NCBI GenBank assembly: GCA_025964295.1
Contig: JAOPZD010000139.1
Coordinates: 1 to 7,855 of the forward strand
Origin: Conexibacter sp.
GTDB taxonomy: Bacteria; Actinomycetota; Thermoleophilia; Solirubrobacterales; Solirubrobacteraceae
Direction: 5' to 3'
Length of the DNA: 7,855 bases
How positions within the stretch are numbered: the stretch's first letter is position 1; every line of letters starts with the position of its first letter. The notes under the pieces were generated by a model. The model was not told where the DNA came from, ran no database searches, and saw only the letters and a list, made by a program, of their open reading frames with translations. This document shows positions 1-6,248 of the stretch, piece after piece. The translations under genes were made by a program, and so were the position numbers.

Positions 1-162
1 GTCGCGGTGCTGACCGCGCTCGCCGGCGCGATCCTGGGGTCCCGGCGCCCGGCGGCGGTGGGGCGGGTCGCGTGGACCGAGCGCGTGGCGCTGCCCGACG
101 AGCGGACGCTCGCCCAGGCGGTGGAGGGCCTGGGCGGGCTGCGGCGCGCTCGACGCCCATGA
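1..162 (+). CDS. C-terminal end of a probable integral membrane protein (partial, 5' end outside window)
   Basis: Frame 1 is open from the left edge to a TGA at 160-162 and encodes the last 53 residues of a protein. Nearly every third codon position is G or C except in the last few codons. Frame 3 is also open here but has a mixed third position, so frame 1 is the likely coding frame. The first 14 residues (VAVLTALAGAILGS) are hydrophobic and look like the end of a transmembrane helix. They are followed by arginines and a polar tail of about 35 residues, as expected for a cytoplasmic C-terminus. The gene stops 43 bases before the hydantoinase on the same strand, so it may belong to the same operon. 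A permease for pyrimidines, hydantoins or related compounds would fit that context, but too little is visible to name a family. Confidence 0.6.
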   Translation, partial: VAVLTALAGAILGSRRPAAVGRVAWTERVALPDERTLAQAVEGLGGLRRARRP

Positions 163-190
163 GATCCTCGCTGTGCCAGTCACCACCCGG

Positions 191-196
191 AGGAGG
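191..196 (+). promoter_or_regulatory. Strong Shine-Dalgarno site that fixes the hydantoinase start
   Basis: AGGAGG lies nine bases before the ATG at 206. This favours 206 as the start over the in-frame GTG at 173, which has no comparable site upstream and would add an 11-residue arginine-rich extension not expected in the family. Confidence 0.8.
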
Positions 197-205
197 ACCG
201 ATCGC

Positions 206-1609
206 ATGACCGATGGGCAAGCAACGCTGCTGCAGGGCGGCCGGGTCGTCAGCGCCGACGGCGAGTACGACGGCGACGTCCTGATCGTGGGCGAGACGAT
301 CGCCGCCGTCGGCGACGTCGACGCCCCGCCCGGCGCGACCGTCCTCGACGTCTCGGGGTGCCGCGTCATGCCGGGCCTCATCGACAACCACACGCACCTG
401 GCGATGCCGTTCATGGGCATGCGGTCCTCGGACGACTACGACACCGGCACGCAGGCCGCCGCGGCCGGTGGCGTCACGTGCCTGGTCGACTTCGCCATCC
501 AGCGCGAGCCCGACCAGCTGCGCTCCGCGCTGGAGGAGTGGCAGGGCCGCGCCGAGGGCGCCGCGCACGTCGACTACGGCTTCCACATGGCGATCACCAA
601 CGCCAACGAGTCCACGATCGACGACATGCAGGCGATCGTCGACGCGGGCGTGTCCAGCTTCAAGCTGTTCATGGCCTACAAGGGCGAGCTGATGACCCGC
701 GACGACGAGATGGTCGCGTGCATGGAGCGCGCCCGCGACCTCGGGGCGCTGACGATGGTCCACGCCGAGAACGGCGACGTCGTCGACCTGCTGGTCAAGC
801 GCGCGCTGCACGCCGGCCAGACCGACGCGGTGCACCACGCGCTCACGCGCCCGGAGTTCGTGGAGGCCGAGGCCACGTCGCGCGCCGCCCGGCTGGCCGA
901 GTACACCGGCGCCTCGCTGTTCGTCGTCCACGTCACCTGCGCCGCCGCGGCGTTCGAGATCCAGGCCGCCCAGCAGCGCGGCGTGCCGGTCAGCGCCGAG
1001 ACGTGCACGCAGTACCTCGTCAACACGATCGACGACCTGCGCCGCCCCGGCGTCGAGGGCTGCCGCTACATCTGCTCGCCGCCCCTGCGCGACGCGTCCA
1101 ACCACGAGCCGCTGTGGGACTACGTCCGCCGCGGGATCCTCGAGTCGGTCTCCACCGACCACTGCCCGTTCACCGACGAGCAGAAGGCGCGCGGGCTGGA
1201 CGACTTCAGCCTCGTGCCCAACGGCCTGCCGGCGATCCAGCACCGCCTGTCCAAGCTGTGGGACGAGGGCGTCGTGGCCGGCCGGATCACGCCGAGCCAG
1301 CTCGTGGACCGCACCTCGACCACGATCGCCCGGCGCTTCGGCCTGGCCTCCAAGTGCGCGATCGCGCCCGGCAAGGACGCCGACGTCGTGGTCTTCGACC
1401 CGGCCGCGCCGCGCGACTACGGCACGCACACGTCGTTCATGAACGTCGACTACGACCTCTACGAGGGCGAGACGGCCAGCGGCTCGGTGCGCCACACGCT
1501 CTCGCGCGGGACCATGGTCTACGACCAGGGCCAGATCGTCTCGACGCCGGGCCACGGCCGGTTCGTCCAGCGCTCGTCGTCGCTGACCTCCGAAGGCGCG
1601 GCCGCATGA
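206..1609 (+). CDS. Dihydropyrimidinase / D-hydantoinase (cyclic amidohydrolase)
   Basis: This cytoplasmic binuclear metal enzyme opens cyclic diamides: 5,6-dihydrouracil to N-carbamoyl-beta-alanine, or 5-substituted hydantoins to N-carbamoyl amino acids. Counting from ATG 206 the protein has 467 residues, normal for the family. The whole metal centre is visible: H62 and H64 (NHTH), the lysine carboxylated in the family K153 (SSFKLFMAYKG), H186 (VHAENG), H242 (VVHVTC) and D318 (STDHC). The substrate-contacting positions known from bacterial dihydropyrimidinases also have equivalents: Y158, S291 (CSPPLR) and N339 (VPNG). The amidohydrolase C-terminal beta-domain follows (GKDADVVVFDP, 389-399). 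The spacing of these residues fits dihydropyrimidinase better than allantoinase or dihydroorotase. Whether the natural substrate is dihydrouracil/dihydrothymine or a hydantoin cannot be read from sequence. The stop overlaps the next start (ATGA, 1606-1609), and the next gene would hydrolyse this enzyme's product. The start was chosen from the AGGAGG at 191-196. Confidence 0.93.
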   Translation: MTDGQATLLQGGRVVSADGEYDGDVLIVGETIAAVGDVDAPPGATVLDVSGCRVMPGLIDNHTHLAMPFMGMRSSDDYDTGTQAAAAGGVTCLVDFAIQREPDQLRSALEEWQGRAEGAAHVDYGFHMAITNANESTIDDMQAIVDAGVSSFKLFMAYKGELMTRDDEMVACMERARDLGALTMVHAENGDVVDLLVKRALHAGQTDAVHHALTRPEFVEAEATSRAARLAEYTGASLFVVHVTCAAAAFEIQAAQQRGVPVSAETCTQYLVNTIDDLRRPGVEGCRYICSPPLRDASNHEPLWDYVRRGILESVSTDHCPFTDEQKARGLDDFSLVPNGLPAIQHRLSKLWDEGVVAGRITPSQLVDRTSTTIARRFGLASKCAIAPGKDADVVVFDPAAPRDYGTHTSFMNVDYDLYEGETASGSVRHTLSRGTMVYDQGQIVSTPGHGRFVQRSSSLTSEGAAA

Positions 1610-2883
1610 CGGCGCTGGCGATCGACGCCGACCGCGTCCTCTCCGATCTGCACGAGCTCGCCGCCGCCAGCGGGGGCGAGCACGCGGGCGCCAAGCGCCT
1701 GGCCTGGTCGCCGGACTGGACCGCGGCGCGCGAGTGGCTCGGCGGCAAGCTCGCCGAGCTCGGCGACGGCGTGTCCGTCGACCGCGACGAGGCGGGCAAC
1801 CTGTGGGCGCAGCTGCCCGGGGACGGCTCGGTCGAGGGGTTCGTCATCGTCGGCTCGCACATCGACGCCGTGCCGTCGGGGGGCTGGCTGGACGGCGCGC
1901 TGGGGATCGTCACCGCGCTGGAAGTCCTGCGCACGCTCGCGGCGGCGGATGCGCCGCCGCCGGTCGCCGTGCGGCTGGTCGACTGGGCCGACGAGGAGGG
2001 CGCGCGCTTCGGGCGCTCGCTGGTCGGCTCGAGCGCCGTCGCCGGGACGCTGGACCCCGACGACGTCCGCGGGCTGCTCGACGCCGCCGGCACGACGCTG
2101 CAGGACGCGATGGCGTCGGTCGGCGTCGACCTGGACGGCGCCGCGGCCGCGACCGCGCGGCTGGACGGCGCGCGCGCCTACCTCGAGCTGCACATCGAGC
2201 AGGGCCCGGTCCTCCTCGACACCGGCCGGCTGGCCAGCGCCGTGTCGGGCACGTTCGGCGACGAGCGCTACCTGATCACGTTCACCGGCCAGTCCGCGCA
2301 CGCGGGCTCGACGCCGATGCACCTGCGCCGCGACACGCTCGCCGCCGCCGCGACCGCCGCGCTGGAGATCCGCGCGGTCGGGATCCGCCACGGCGGCGTG
2401 ACGACCGTCGGGTCGATCGCCTCCAAGCCCGCCGTCATCACCGCGATCGCGGGCGAGTCGGAGATGATGCTCGACCTGCGCCACCTGGACGCCGACGCGT
2501 TGGCCACCATGTTGAGCGAGTGCCTGGCGGCGTGCGACCGCGCGGCGGAGCAGTTCGACTGCGGCGTGGAGCCCCGGCGCGTCTTCGGCGCGACGCCGAC
2601 GCCGTTCCATCCGGCGCTCGTGGACCTCGCGCGGGCGGCCGTCGAGCAGGCCGGCGGGGGCGACGGCCCGCCGATCCCGTCCGGCCCGCTGCACGACGCC
2701 ACCGAGATCGGCCGCCTGGTCCCCACCGTGATGATCTTCGCCCAGTCGGACCCGCCGATCTCCCACACCGAGGTCGAGAACTCGCCGACCGAGGCGCTGC
2801 GCGTCGCGATCGAGGCCTACGGCCGGACGGTGGGCGAGACGCTGAGCCTCGTCGCCGCCGGCGGCCTGGAGGCCCGCGCATGA
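1606..2883 (+). CDS. M20-family N-carbamoyl amino acid / ureido amidohydrolase (beta-ureidopropionase, L-carbamoylase or allantoate amidohydrolase type)
   Basis: This 425-residue enzyme belongs to the hydantoinase/carbamoylase amidase family. Such enzymes split an N-carbamoyl amino acid into amino acid, CO2 and ammonia, here presumably the product of the preceding hydantoinase. Expected binuclear metal ligands are present: H85 (GSHIDAVPSGG), D96 (WLDGALG), E131 with neighbouring catalytic-type E130 (ADEEGARF), H196 (ELHIEQGP) and H387 (ISHTEVE). The dimerisation/lid domain carries HAGSTPM (232-238), and the substrate-binding arginine motif is DLR (290-292). The conserved SGxxHDA segment reads SGPLHDA (359-365) rather than the SGAGHDA I associate with classical L-carbamoylases, so it may belong to a distinct subgroup. 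The ATG overlaps the hydantoinase stop by four bases, with a weak GAAGG nine bases upstream, suggesting translational coupling. The exact substrate is open: N-carbamoyl-beta-alanine, N-carbamoyl-L-amino acids or allantoate are all possible, and the adjacent hydantoinase favours the first two. Confidence 0.88.
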   Translation: MTALAIDADRVLSDLHELAAASGGEHAGAKRLAWSPDWTAAREWLGGKLAELGDGVSVDRDEAGNLWAQLPGDGSVEGFVIVGSHIDAVPSGGWLDGALGIVTALEVLRTLAAADAPPPVAVRLVDWADEEGARFGRSLVGSSAVAGTLDPDDVRGLLDAAGTTLQDAMASVGVDLDGAAAATARLDGARAYLELHIEQGPVLLDTGRLASAVSGTFGDERYLITFTGQSAHAGSTPMHLRRDTLAAAATAALEIRAVGIRHGGVTTVGSIASKPAVITAIAGESEMMLDLRHLDADALATMLSECLAACDRAAEQFDCGVEPRRVFGATPTPFHPALVDLARAAVEQAGGGDGPPIPSGPLHDATEIGRLVPTVMIFAQSDPPISHTEVENSPTEALRVAIEAYGRTVGETLSLVAAGGLEARA

Positions 2884-3914
2884 TGGACTTCGGCGTCGTC
2901 CTGCAGACCGACCCGCCGGCGGCGCGCGTCATCGACCTGGCCAAGCGCGCCGAGACCTACGGCTTCTCGCATGCGTGGACGTTCGACTCCCACCTGCTGT
3001 GGGAGGAGCCGTTCGTCATCTACAGCCGGATCCTCAACGAGACCCACAAGCTGATCGTGGGGCCGATGGTCACCAACCCCGCGACGCGCGACTGGACGGT
3101 GACCGCGTCGCTGTTCGCCACGCTGAACGAGATGTACGGCAACCGCACGGTCTGCGGGATCGGCCGCGGCGACTCCGCGGTCCGGGTCATCAACGGCAAG
3201 CCGGTCAAGCTCGCCGACATGCGCGAGGCGATCGGCGTCATCCGCGGGCTGGCCAACGGCGAGACGGTGGACTACAAGGGCACCCAGCTGCGGCTGCCGT
3301 GGTCGCCCGACTCGCGGCTGGAGGTCTGGGTCGCGGCCTACGGGCCACGCGCGCTGGCGCTCACCGGCGAGGTCGGCGACGGCTTCATCCTGCAGCTCGC
3401 CGACCCCGACATCACCGCGTGGTCGATCGCGGCGGTCAAGCGGGCCGCCGCCGACGCGGGGCGCGACCCGGAGTCGGTCACGATCTGCGTCGCGGCGCCG
3501 GCCTACGTCACCGACGGCACCGAGGCCGGCCTGGCCCACGGGCGCGACCAGTGCCGCTGGTTCGGCGGGATGGTCGGCAACCACGTGGCCGACATCGTCA
3601 ACCGCTATGGGAATGACGGCGCCGCCGTCCCGACCGCGCTGACCGACTACATCGCCGGCCGCGAGTCCTATGACTACAACGAGCACGGCCGCGCGGGCAA
3701 CAGCCATACGGCCTTCGTGCCCGACGACATCGTCGACCGCTTCTGCCTGATCGGCCCGCCGGAGGCGCACGTCGCCCGCCTGGACGAGCTCCGCGCGCTG
3801 GGCGTCGACCAGTTCGCCCTCTACCTCCAGCACGACGACAAGGACGGCACGCTGCGCGGCTACGGCGAGCAGGTCATCCCGGCGATCAACCAGCGCGAGG
3901 CGGCCAAGCTGTGA
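2880..3914 (+). CDS. LLM-class (luciferase-like) F420- or flavin-dependent oxidoreductase
   Basis: This 344-residue protein is a bacterial luciferase-like TIM-barrel oxidoreductase of the group usually annotated as F420-dependent. Visible family features are the N-terminal strand and helix (MDFGVVLQTDPPA, then AETYGFSHAWTFD), the cofactor-side segment GPMVTNPATRDW (61-72), NEMYGNRTVCGIGRGDS (83-99), VWVAAYGPRALALTGEVGDG (149-168) and the C-terminal IGPPEAHVARLDELRALGVDQF (291-312). I recall a subfamily model, TIGR03842, that this resembles, but could not check it. Its reaction is not established. Cofactor could be F420 or FMN; sequence reading alone does not decide. Its start overlaps the carbamoylase stop (ATGA), with GGAGG at 2868-2872 seven bases upstream. 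A second in-frame ATG at 2883 would remove one residue and is equally acceptable. Tight coupling to two pyrimidine/hydantoin hydrolases implies a role in the same pathway. No dihydropyrimidine dehydrogenase gene is visible in the window. Confidence 0.85.
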   Translation: MMDFGVVLQTDPPAARVIDLAKRAETYGFSHAWTFDSHLLWEEPFVIYSRILNETHKLIVGPMVTNPATRDWTVTASLFATLNEMYGNRTVCGIGRGDSAVRVINGKPVKLADMREAIGVIRGLANGETVDYKGTQLRLPWSPDSRLEVWVAAYGPRALALTGEVGDGFILQLADPDITAWSIAAVKRAAADAGRDPESVTICVAAPAYVTDGTEAGLAHGRDQCRWFGGMVGNHVADIVNRYGNDGAAVPTALTDYIAGRESYDYNEHGRAGNSHTAFVPDDIVDRFCLIGPPEAHVARLDELRALGVDQFALYLQHDDKDGTLRGYGEQVIPAINQREAAKL

Positions 3915-3922
3915 GCGGGCCG

Positions 3923-3948
3923 GCGCCGGGGTGCTCCCGGGGCGGCGC
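3923..3948 (+). terminator. Possible GC-rich hairpin after the hydantoinase operon
   Basis: Nine bases after the oxidoreductase stop, GCGCC (3923-3927) can pair with GGCGC (3944-3948). Inside it, GGG (3928-3930) can pair with CCC (3936-3938) around a five-base loop, leaving a bulge at 3939-3943. There is no run of T after it. It could be a U-less terminator of the kind suggested for high-GC actinobacteria, or simply chance pairing in GC-rich DNA. Its position between two apparent transcription units is the main support. Confidence 0.3.
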
Positions 3949-3980
3949 GAACCTTGAGCCGGTGTTGAGGTAGGCGCGGC

Positions 3981-3986
3981 TACCCT
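3981..3986 (+). promoter_or_regulatory. Candidate -10 element for dxr
   Basis: TACCCT fits the TAnnnT core of a sigma70-type -10 element. It ends nine bases before the dxr ATG, so transcription would start at or within a few bases of the ATG. The best -35-like hexamer, TTGAGC at 3954-3959, is 21 bases away, longer than the usual 16-18. A second, TTGAGG at 3965-3970, is too close. The call rests on position and the -10 core only. Confidence 0.35.
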
Positions 3987-3995
3987 CTCGGGCAC

Positions 3996-5147
3996 ATGCC
4001 CCGCCGTCTCCTCGTGCTCGGGTCCACCGGGTCGATCGGCACCCAGGCGCTCGACGTGGTCTCCCGGTCCCCTGACCTCGAGGTCGTCGGGCTCAGCGCC
4101 GCACGCTCCTGGGAGCCCCTCGTCGAACAGGCCCGCCGCCACGGCGTGGCGCGGATCGCGCTCGCCGATCCCGACGCCGGCGCCCGCGCCGCCGAGGCGT
4201 GGACCGACGGCGAGGTCCTCACCGGCCCGGAGGGCCTCGTGCAGCTCGTGCTGGAGTCCGGCGCCGACCTCGTCCTCAACGCGCTGGTCGGCTCAGCCGG
4301 CCTGGGGCCCACGGTGACGGCGCTGGGGGAGGGCATCGACCTCGCGCTGGCCAACAAGGAGTCGCTGGTCGTCGGCGGCGAGCTCGTCACCCAGCTGGCC
4401 GAGGCCACGGGCGCGCGGCTGCTGCCGGTCGACTCCGAGCACGCGGCGCTGCACCACCTGCTGCACGGCGTGCCGCCCGGGGCGCTGGAGCGCATGACGA
4501 TCACCGCGTCCGGCGGGCCCTTCCGCGGCCGCGCGCGCGCCGAGCTGGCTGACGTCACCGTCGCCGAGGCGCTCAACCACCCGACGTGGTCGATGGGCGG
4601 CAAGATCACCATCGACTCGGCCACGTTGATGAACAAGGGCCTCGAGGTCATCGAGGCCCACCACCTCTTCGGCCTGGGCTATGACCGCATCGACGTCGTC
4701 GTCCACCCGCAGTCGATCGTCCACGCGCTGGTCGAGACCGCCGACGGCGCGCAGCTCGCGCACCTCGGGCTGCCCGACATGCGGATCGCGATCGCCTACG
4801 CCTTGCACCACCCCGACATCATGGACCTGCCCACCAAGCGCCTGAACCTCGCCGAGCTCGGCTCGCTGACCTTCGAGGAGGTCGACCGCGACGCCTTCCC
4901 GTGCCTGGACCTGTGCCTGCAGGCCGCGCGCGCGGGCGGCACCGCGCCGTGCGTGCTCAACGCCGCCAACGAGGTCGCCGTCCACGCGTTCCTCAACGGC
5001 CGCCTGTCGTTCACCGGCATCGCCGAGGTGATCGACGCGACGCTGCAGGCGATGCCCGGCGGGCCGGTCCGCGCGTTCGAGTCGCTCTTCGAGGCCGACC
5101 GCGGCGCCCGCGAGCTGGCGTCCGAGCAGATCGGGGCGCGCGCCTGA
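3996..5147 (+). CDS. dxr: 1-deoxy-D-xylulose 5-phosphate reductoisomerase
   Basis: This enzyme catalyses the first committed step of the MEP isoprenoid pathway: NADPH-dependent rearrangement and reduction of DXP to MEP in the cytoplasm; it is the fosmidomycin target. The 383-residue length is normal. The NADPH-binding loop is GSTGSIG (9-15) and NKES is at 120-123. The divalent-metal ligands are D146 and E148 (PVDSEH) plus E217 (MNKGLE). Substrate and loop residues match the E. coli enzyme with a constant 14-residue offset: H195 and W198 (NHPTWSMG), S208, N213 and K214. The C-terminal helical domain (from about 300, with LNAANEVAVHAFL at 321-333) is complete. No Shine-Dalgarno sequence is visible in the 12 bases before the ATG, in line with a leaderless or nearly leaderless message. 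The ATG start gives an N-terminus that begins directly at the first beta strand, as the family requires. The stop shares one base with the next start (TGATG). Confidence 0.97.
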   Translation: MPRRLLVLGSTGSIGTQALDVVSRSPDLEVVGLSAARSWEPLVEQARRHGVARIALADPDAGARAAEAWTDGEVLTGPEGLVQLVLESGADLVLNALVGSAGLGPTVTALGEGIDLALANKESLVVGGELVTQLAEATGARLLPVDSEHAALHHLLHGVPPGALERMTITASGGPFRGRARAELADVTVAEALNHPTWSMGGKITIDSATLMNKGLEVIEAHHLFGLGYDRIDVVVHPQSIVHALVETADGAQLAHLGLPDMRIAIAYALHHPDIMDLPTKRLNLAELGSLTFEEVDRDAFPCLDLCLQAARAGGTAPCVLNAANEVAVHAFLNGRLSFTGIAEVIDATLQAMPGGPVRAFESLFEADRGARELASEQIGARA

Positions 5148-6229
5148 TGAGCTGGATCCTCGCCTTCGTCGGCTTCGCGCTGCTGATCATCCTGCACGAG
5201 CTCGGCCACTTCGCCGCCGCCAAGGCGGTCGGCATGCGCGTCGAGCGCTTCGCGCTGTTCTTCCCGCCGCTGCTGTGGACCGTCAAGCGCGGCGAGACCG
5301 AGTACGGCATCGGCGCGATCCCGCTCGGCGGCTACGTGAAGATCACCGGGATGAACCCGGCGGAGGAGATCCCGCCGGAGCACGCCCACCGCGCCTACTA
5401 CCGCCAGCCGGTGTGGAAGCGCCTGGTCGTCATCGGCGCCGGGCCGGCGATGAACATCCTGGTGGCCTTCGTGATCCTCTTCGGGCTGTTCGCGTTCAAG
5501 GGCCAGGCCGAGTCCACGTCGAAGGTCGACGGCGTCCAGAAGACCGCCGCGGCCGCCGGCAAGCTGCTGCCCGGCGACACGCTCGTGTCGGTCGACGGCG
5601 TCCGCGGCGACACGACGCGCCTGCGCGCGCAGATCGCCAAGCACGGGTGCGCGGGCGGGGCCAAGGTCGACAAGTGCGTCGCCGCCACGCCGGCGACCGT
5701 CACCGTGCTGCGCGGCGGCGCGCCGGTCACCCTGAAGATCAGCCCGCGCTATGACAAGACGGCCGGCCGGATGCTGCTGGGCTTCACCTTCGGCTTCCGC
5801 TACCAGACGCTGCCGGTCGACAAGGCGGCGAGTGAGTCGGTCACCGGCATGTGGCGCGTCAGCAAGGCCACCGTCAGCGCGATCACCCGGATCTTCTACG
5901 ACAGCCAGGCGCGCAAGAACGTCTCCGGCGTCGTCGGCTCCTACGAGACGACGCGCCAGTCCTTCCAGCAGGACGACATCGTCCTGGCGCTCCAGATCCT
6001 GGCGCTGATCTCGCTGTCGCTGGCGATCGTCAACCTGTTCCCCTTCCTTCCGCTGGACGGGGGGCATATCTTCTGGGCGCTGGCAGAGAAGGTGCGTGGG
6101 CGCCCGATCCCGTTCCGGGTCATGGAGCAGGCCAGCTACGTGGGCTTCGTGTTGGTGATCTTGCTCTTCGTGGTGGGTCTGACCAACGACATCGATCGGC
6201 TCCGGGGCGATGGCTTCGGGGTGAAGTAA
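5147..6229 (+). CDS. rseP: RseP/Rip1-type site-2 intramembrane zinc metalloprotease (M50)
   Basis: This 360-residue membrane protease of the RseP/SpoIVFB-like M50 family cleaves transmembrane helices, typically of anti-sigma factors, and remnant signal peptides. Probable membrane segments lie near residues 3-23, 93-117, 277-300 and 328-346. The active site is complete: HELGH (17-21) in the first helix, and the third zinc ligand D304 in LDGGH (303-307), preceded by NLFPFLP. The membrane-associated hairpin motif GAIPLGGYVKI (56-66) and GAGPAMN (97-103) are also present. One PDZ domain (about 126-200, with LLPGDTLVSVDGV) lies between helices 2 and 3, compared with two in E. coli RseP. Two cysteines, C168 and C177, sit inside this PDZ region. 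It overlaps dxr by one base, and dxr-protease adjacency is a widespread bacterial arrangement. No strong Shine-Dalgarno sequence is seen, so translation is probably coupled to dxr. Its specific substrate cannot be inferred here. Confidence 0.95.
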   Translation: MSWILAFVGFALLIILHELGHFAAAKAVGMRVERFALFFPPLLWTVKRGETEYGIGAIPLGGYVKITGMNPAEEIPPEHAHRAYYRQPVWKRLVVIGAGPAMNILVAFVILFGLFAFKGQAESTSKVDGVQKTAAAAGKLLPGDTLVSVDGVRGDTTRLRAQIAKHGCAGGAKVDKCVAATPATVTVLRGGAPVTLKISPRYDKTAGRMLLGFTFGFRYQTLPVDKAASESVTGMWRVSKATVSAITRIFYDSQARKNVSGVVGSYETTRQSFQQDDIVLALQILALISLSLAIVNLFPFLPLDGGHIFWALAEKVRGRPIPFRVMEQASYVGFVLVILLFVVGLTNDIDRLRGDGFGVK

Positions 6230-6234
6230 CCCGG

Positions 6235-6242
6235 GAGAGGGG
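6235..6242 (+). promoter_or_regulatory. Shine-Dalgarno site for the acyl-CoA synthetase GTG start
   Basis: GAGAGGGG lies six bases before the GTG at 6249. It supports that start although no ATG is available; the next in-frame ATG falls at codon 72, inside the conserved N-terminal domain. Confidence 0.65.
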
Positions 6243-6248
6243 TCCGAA

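Noticed and set aside
173..205. Upstream GTG start adding 11 residues to the hydantoinase.
   Set aside because: The AGGAGG at 191-196 lies within this stretch and is correctly spaced for ATG 206. The added residues are arginine-rich and outside the family fold.
358..2883. An 841-residue open frame spanning the hydantoinase and running in frame into the carbamoylase, looking like a fusion.
   Set aside because: Its first half is an arginine/alanine-rich shadow frame of the hydantoinase without domain motifs. The second half is the carbamoylase, whose real start is the ATG at 1606.
1734..3914. A 726-residue open frame ending with the LLM oxidoreductase.
   Set aside because: The part before 2880 is low-complexity Arg/Ala/Gly translation of the carbamoylase in another frame. 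The family N-terminus begins at 2880/2883.
4901..6229. A 442-residue version of the membrane protease with an extra N-terminus.
   Set aside because: The extension overlaps dxr in a different frame and is arginine-rich. The M50 family begins with the first transmembrane helix, which starts at 5147.
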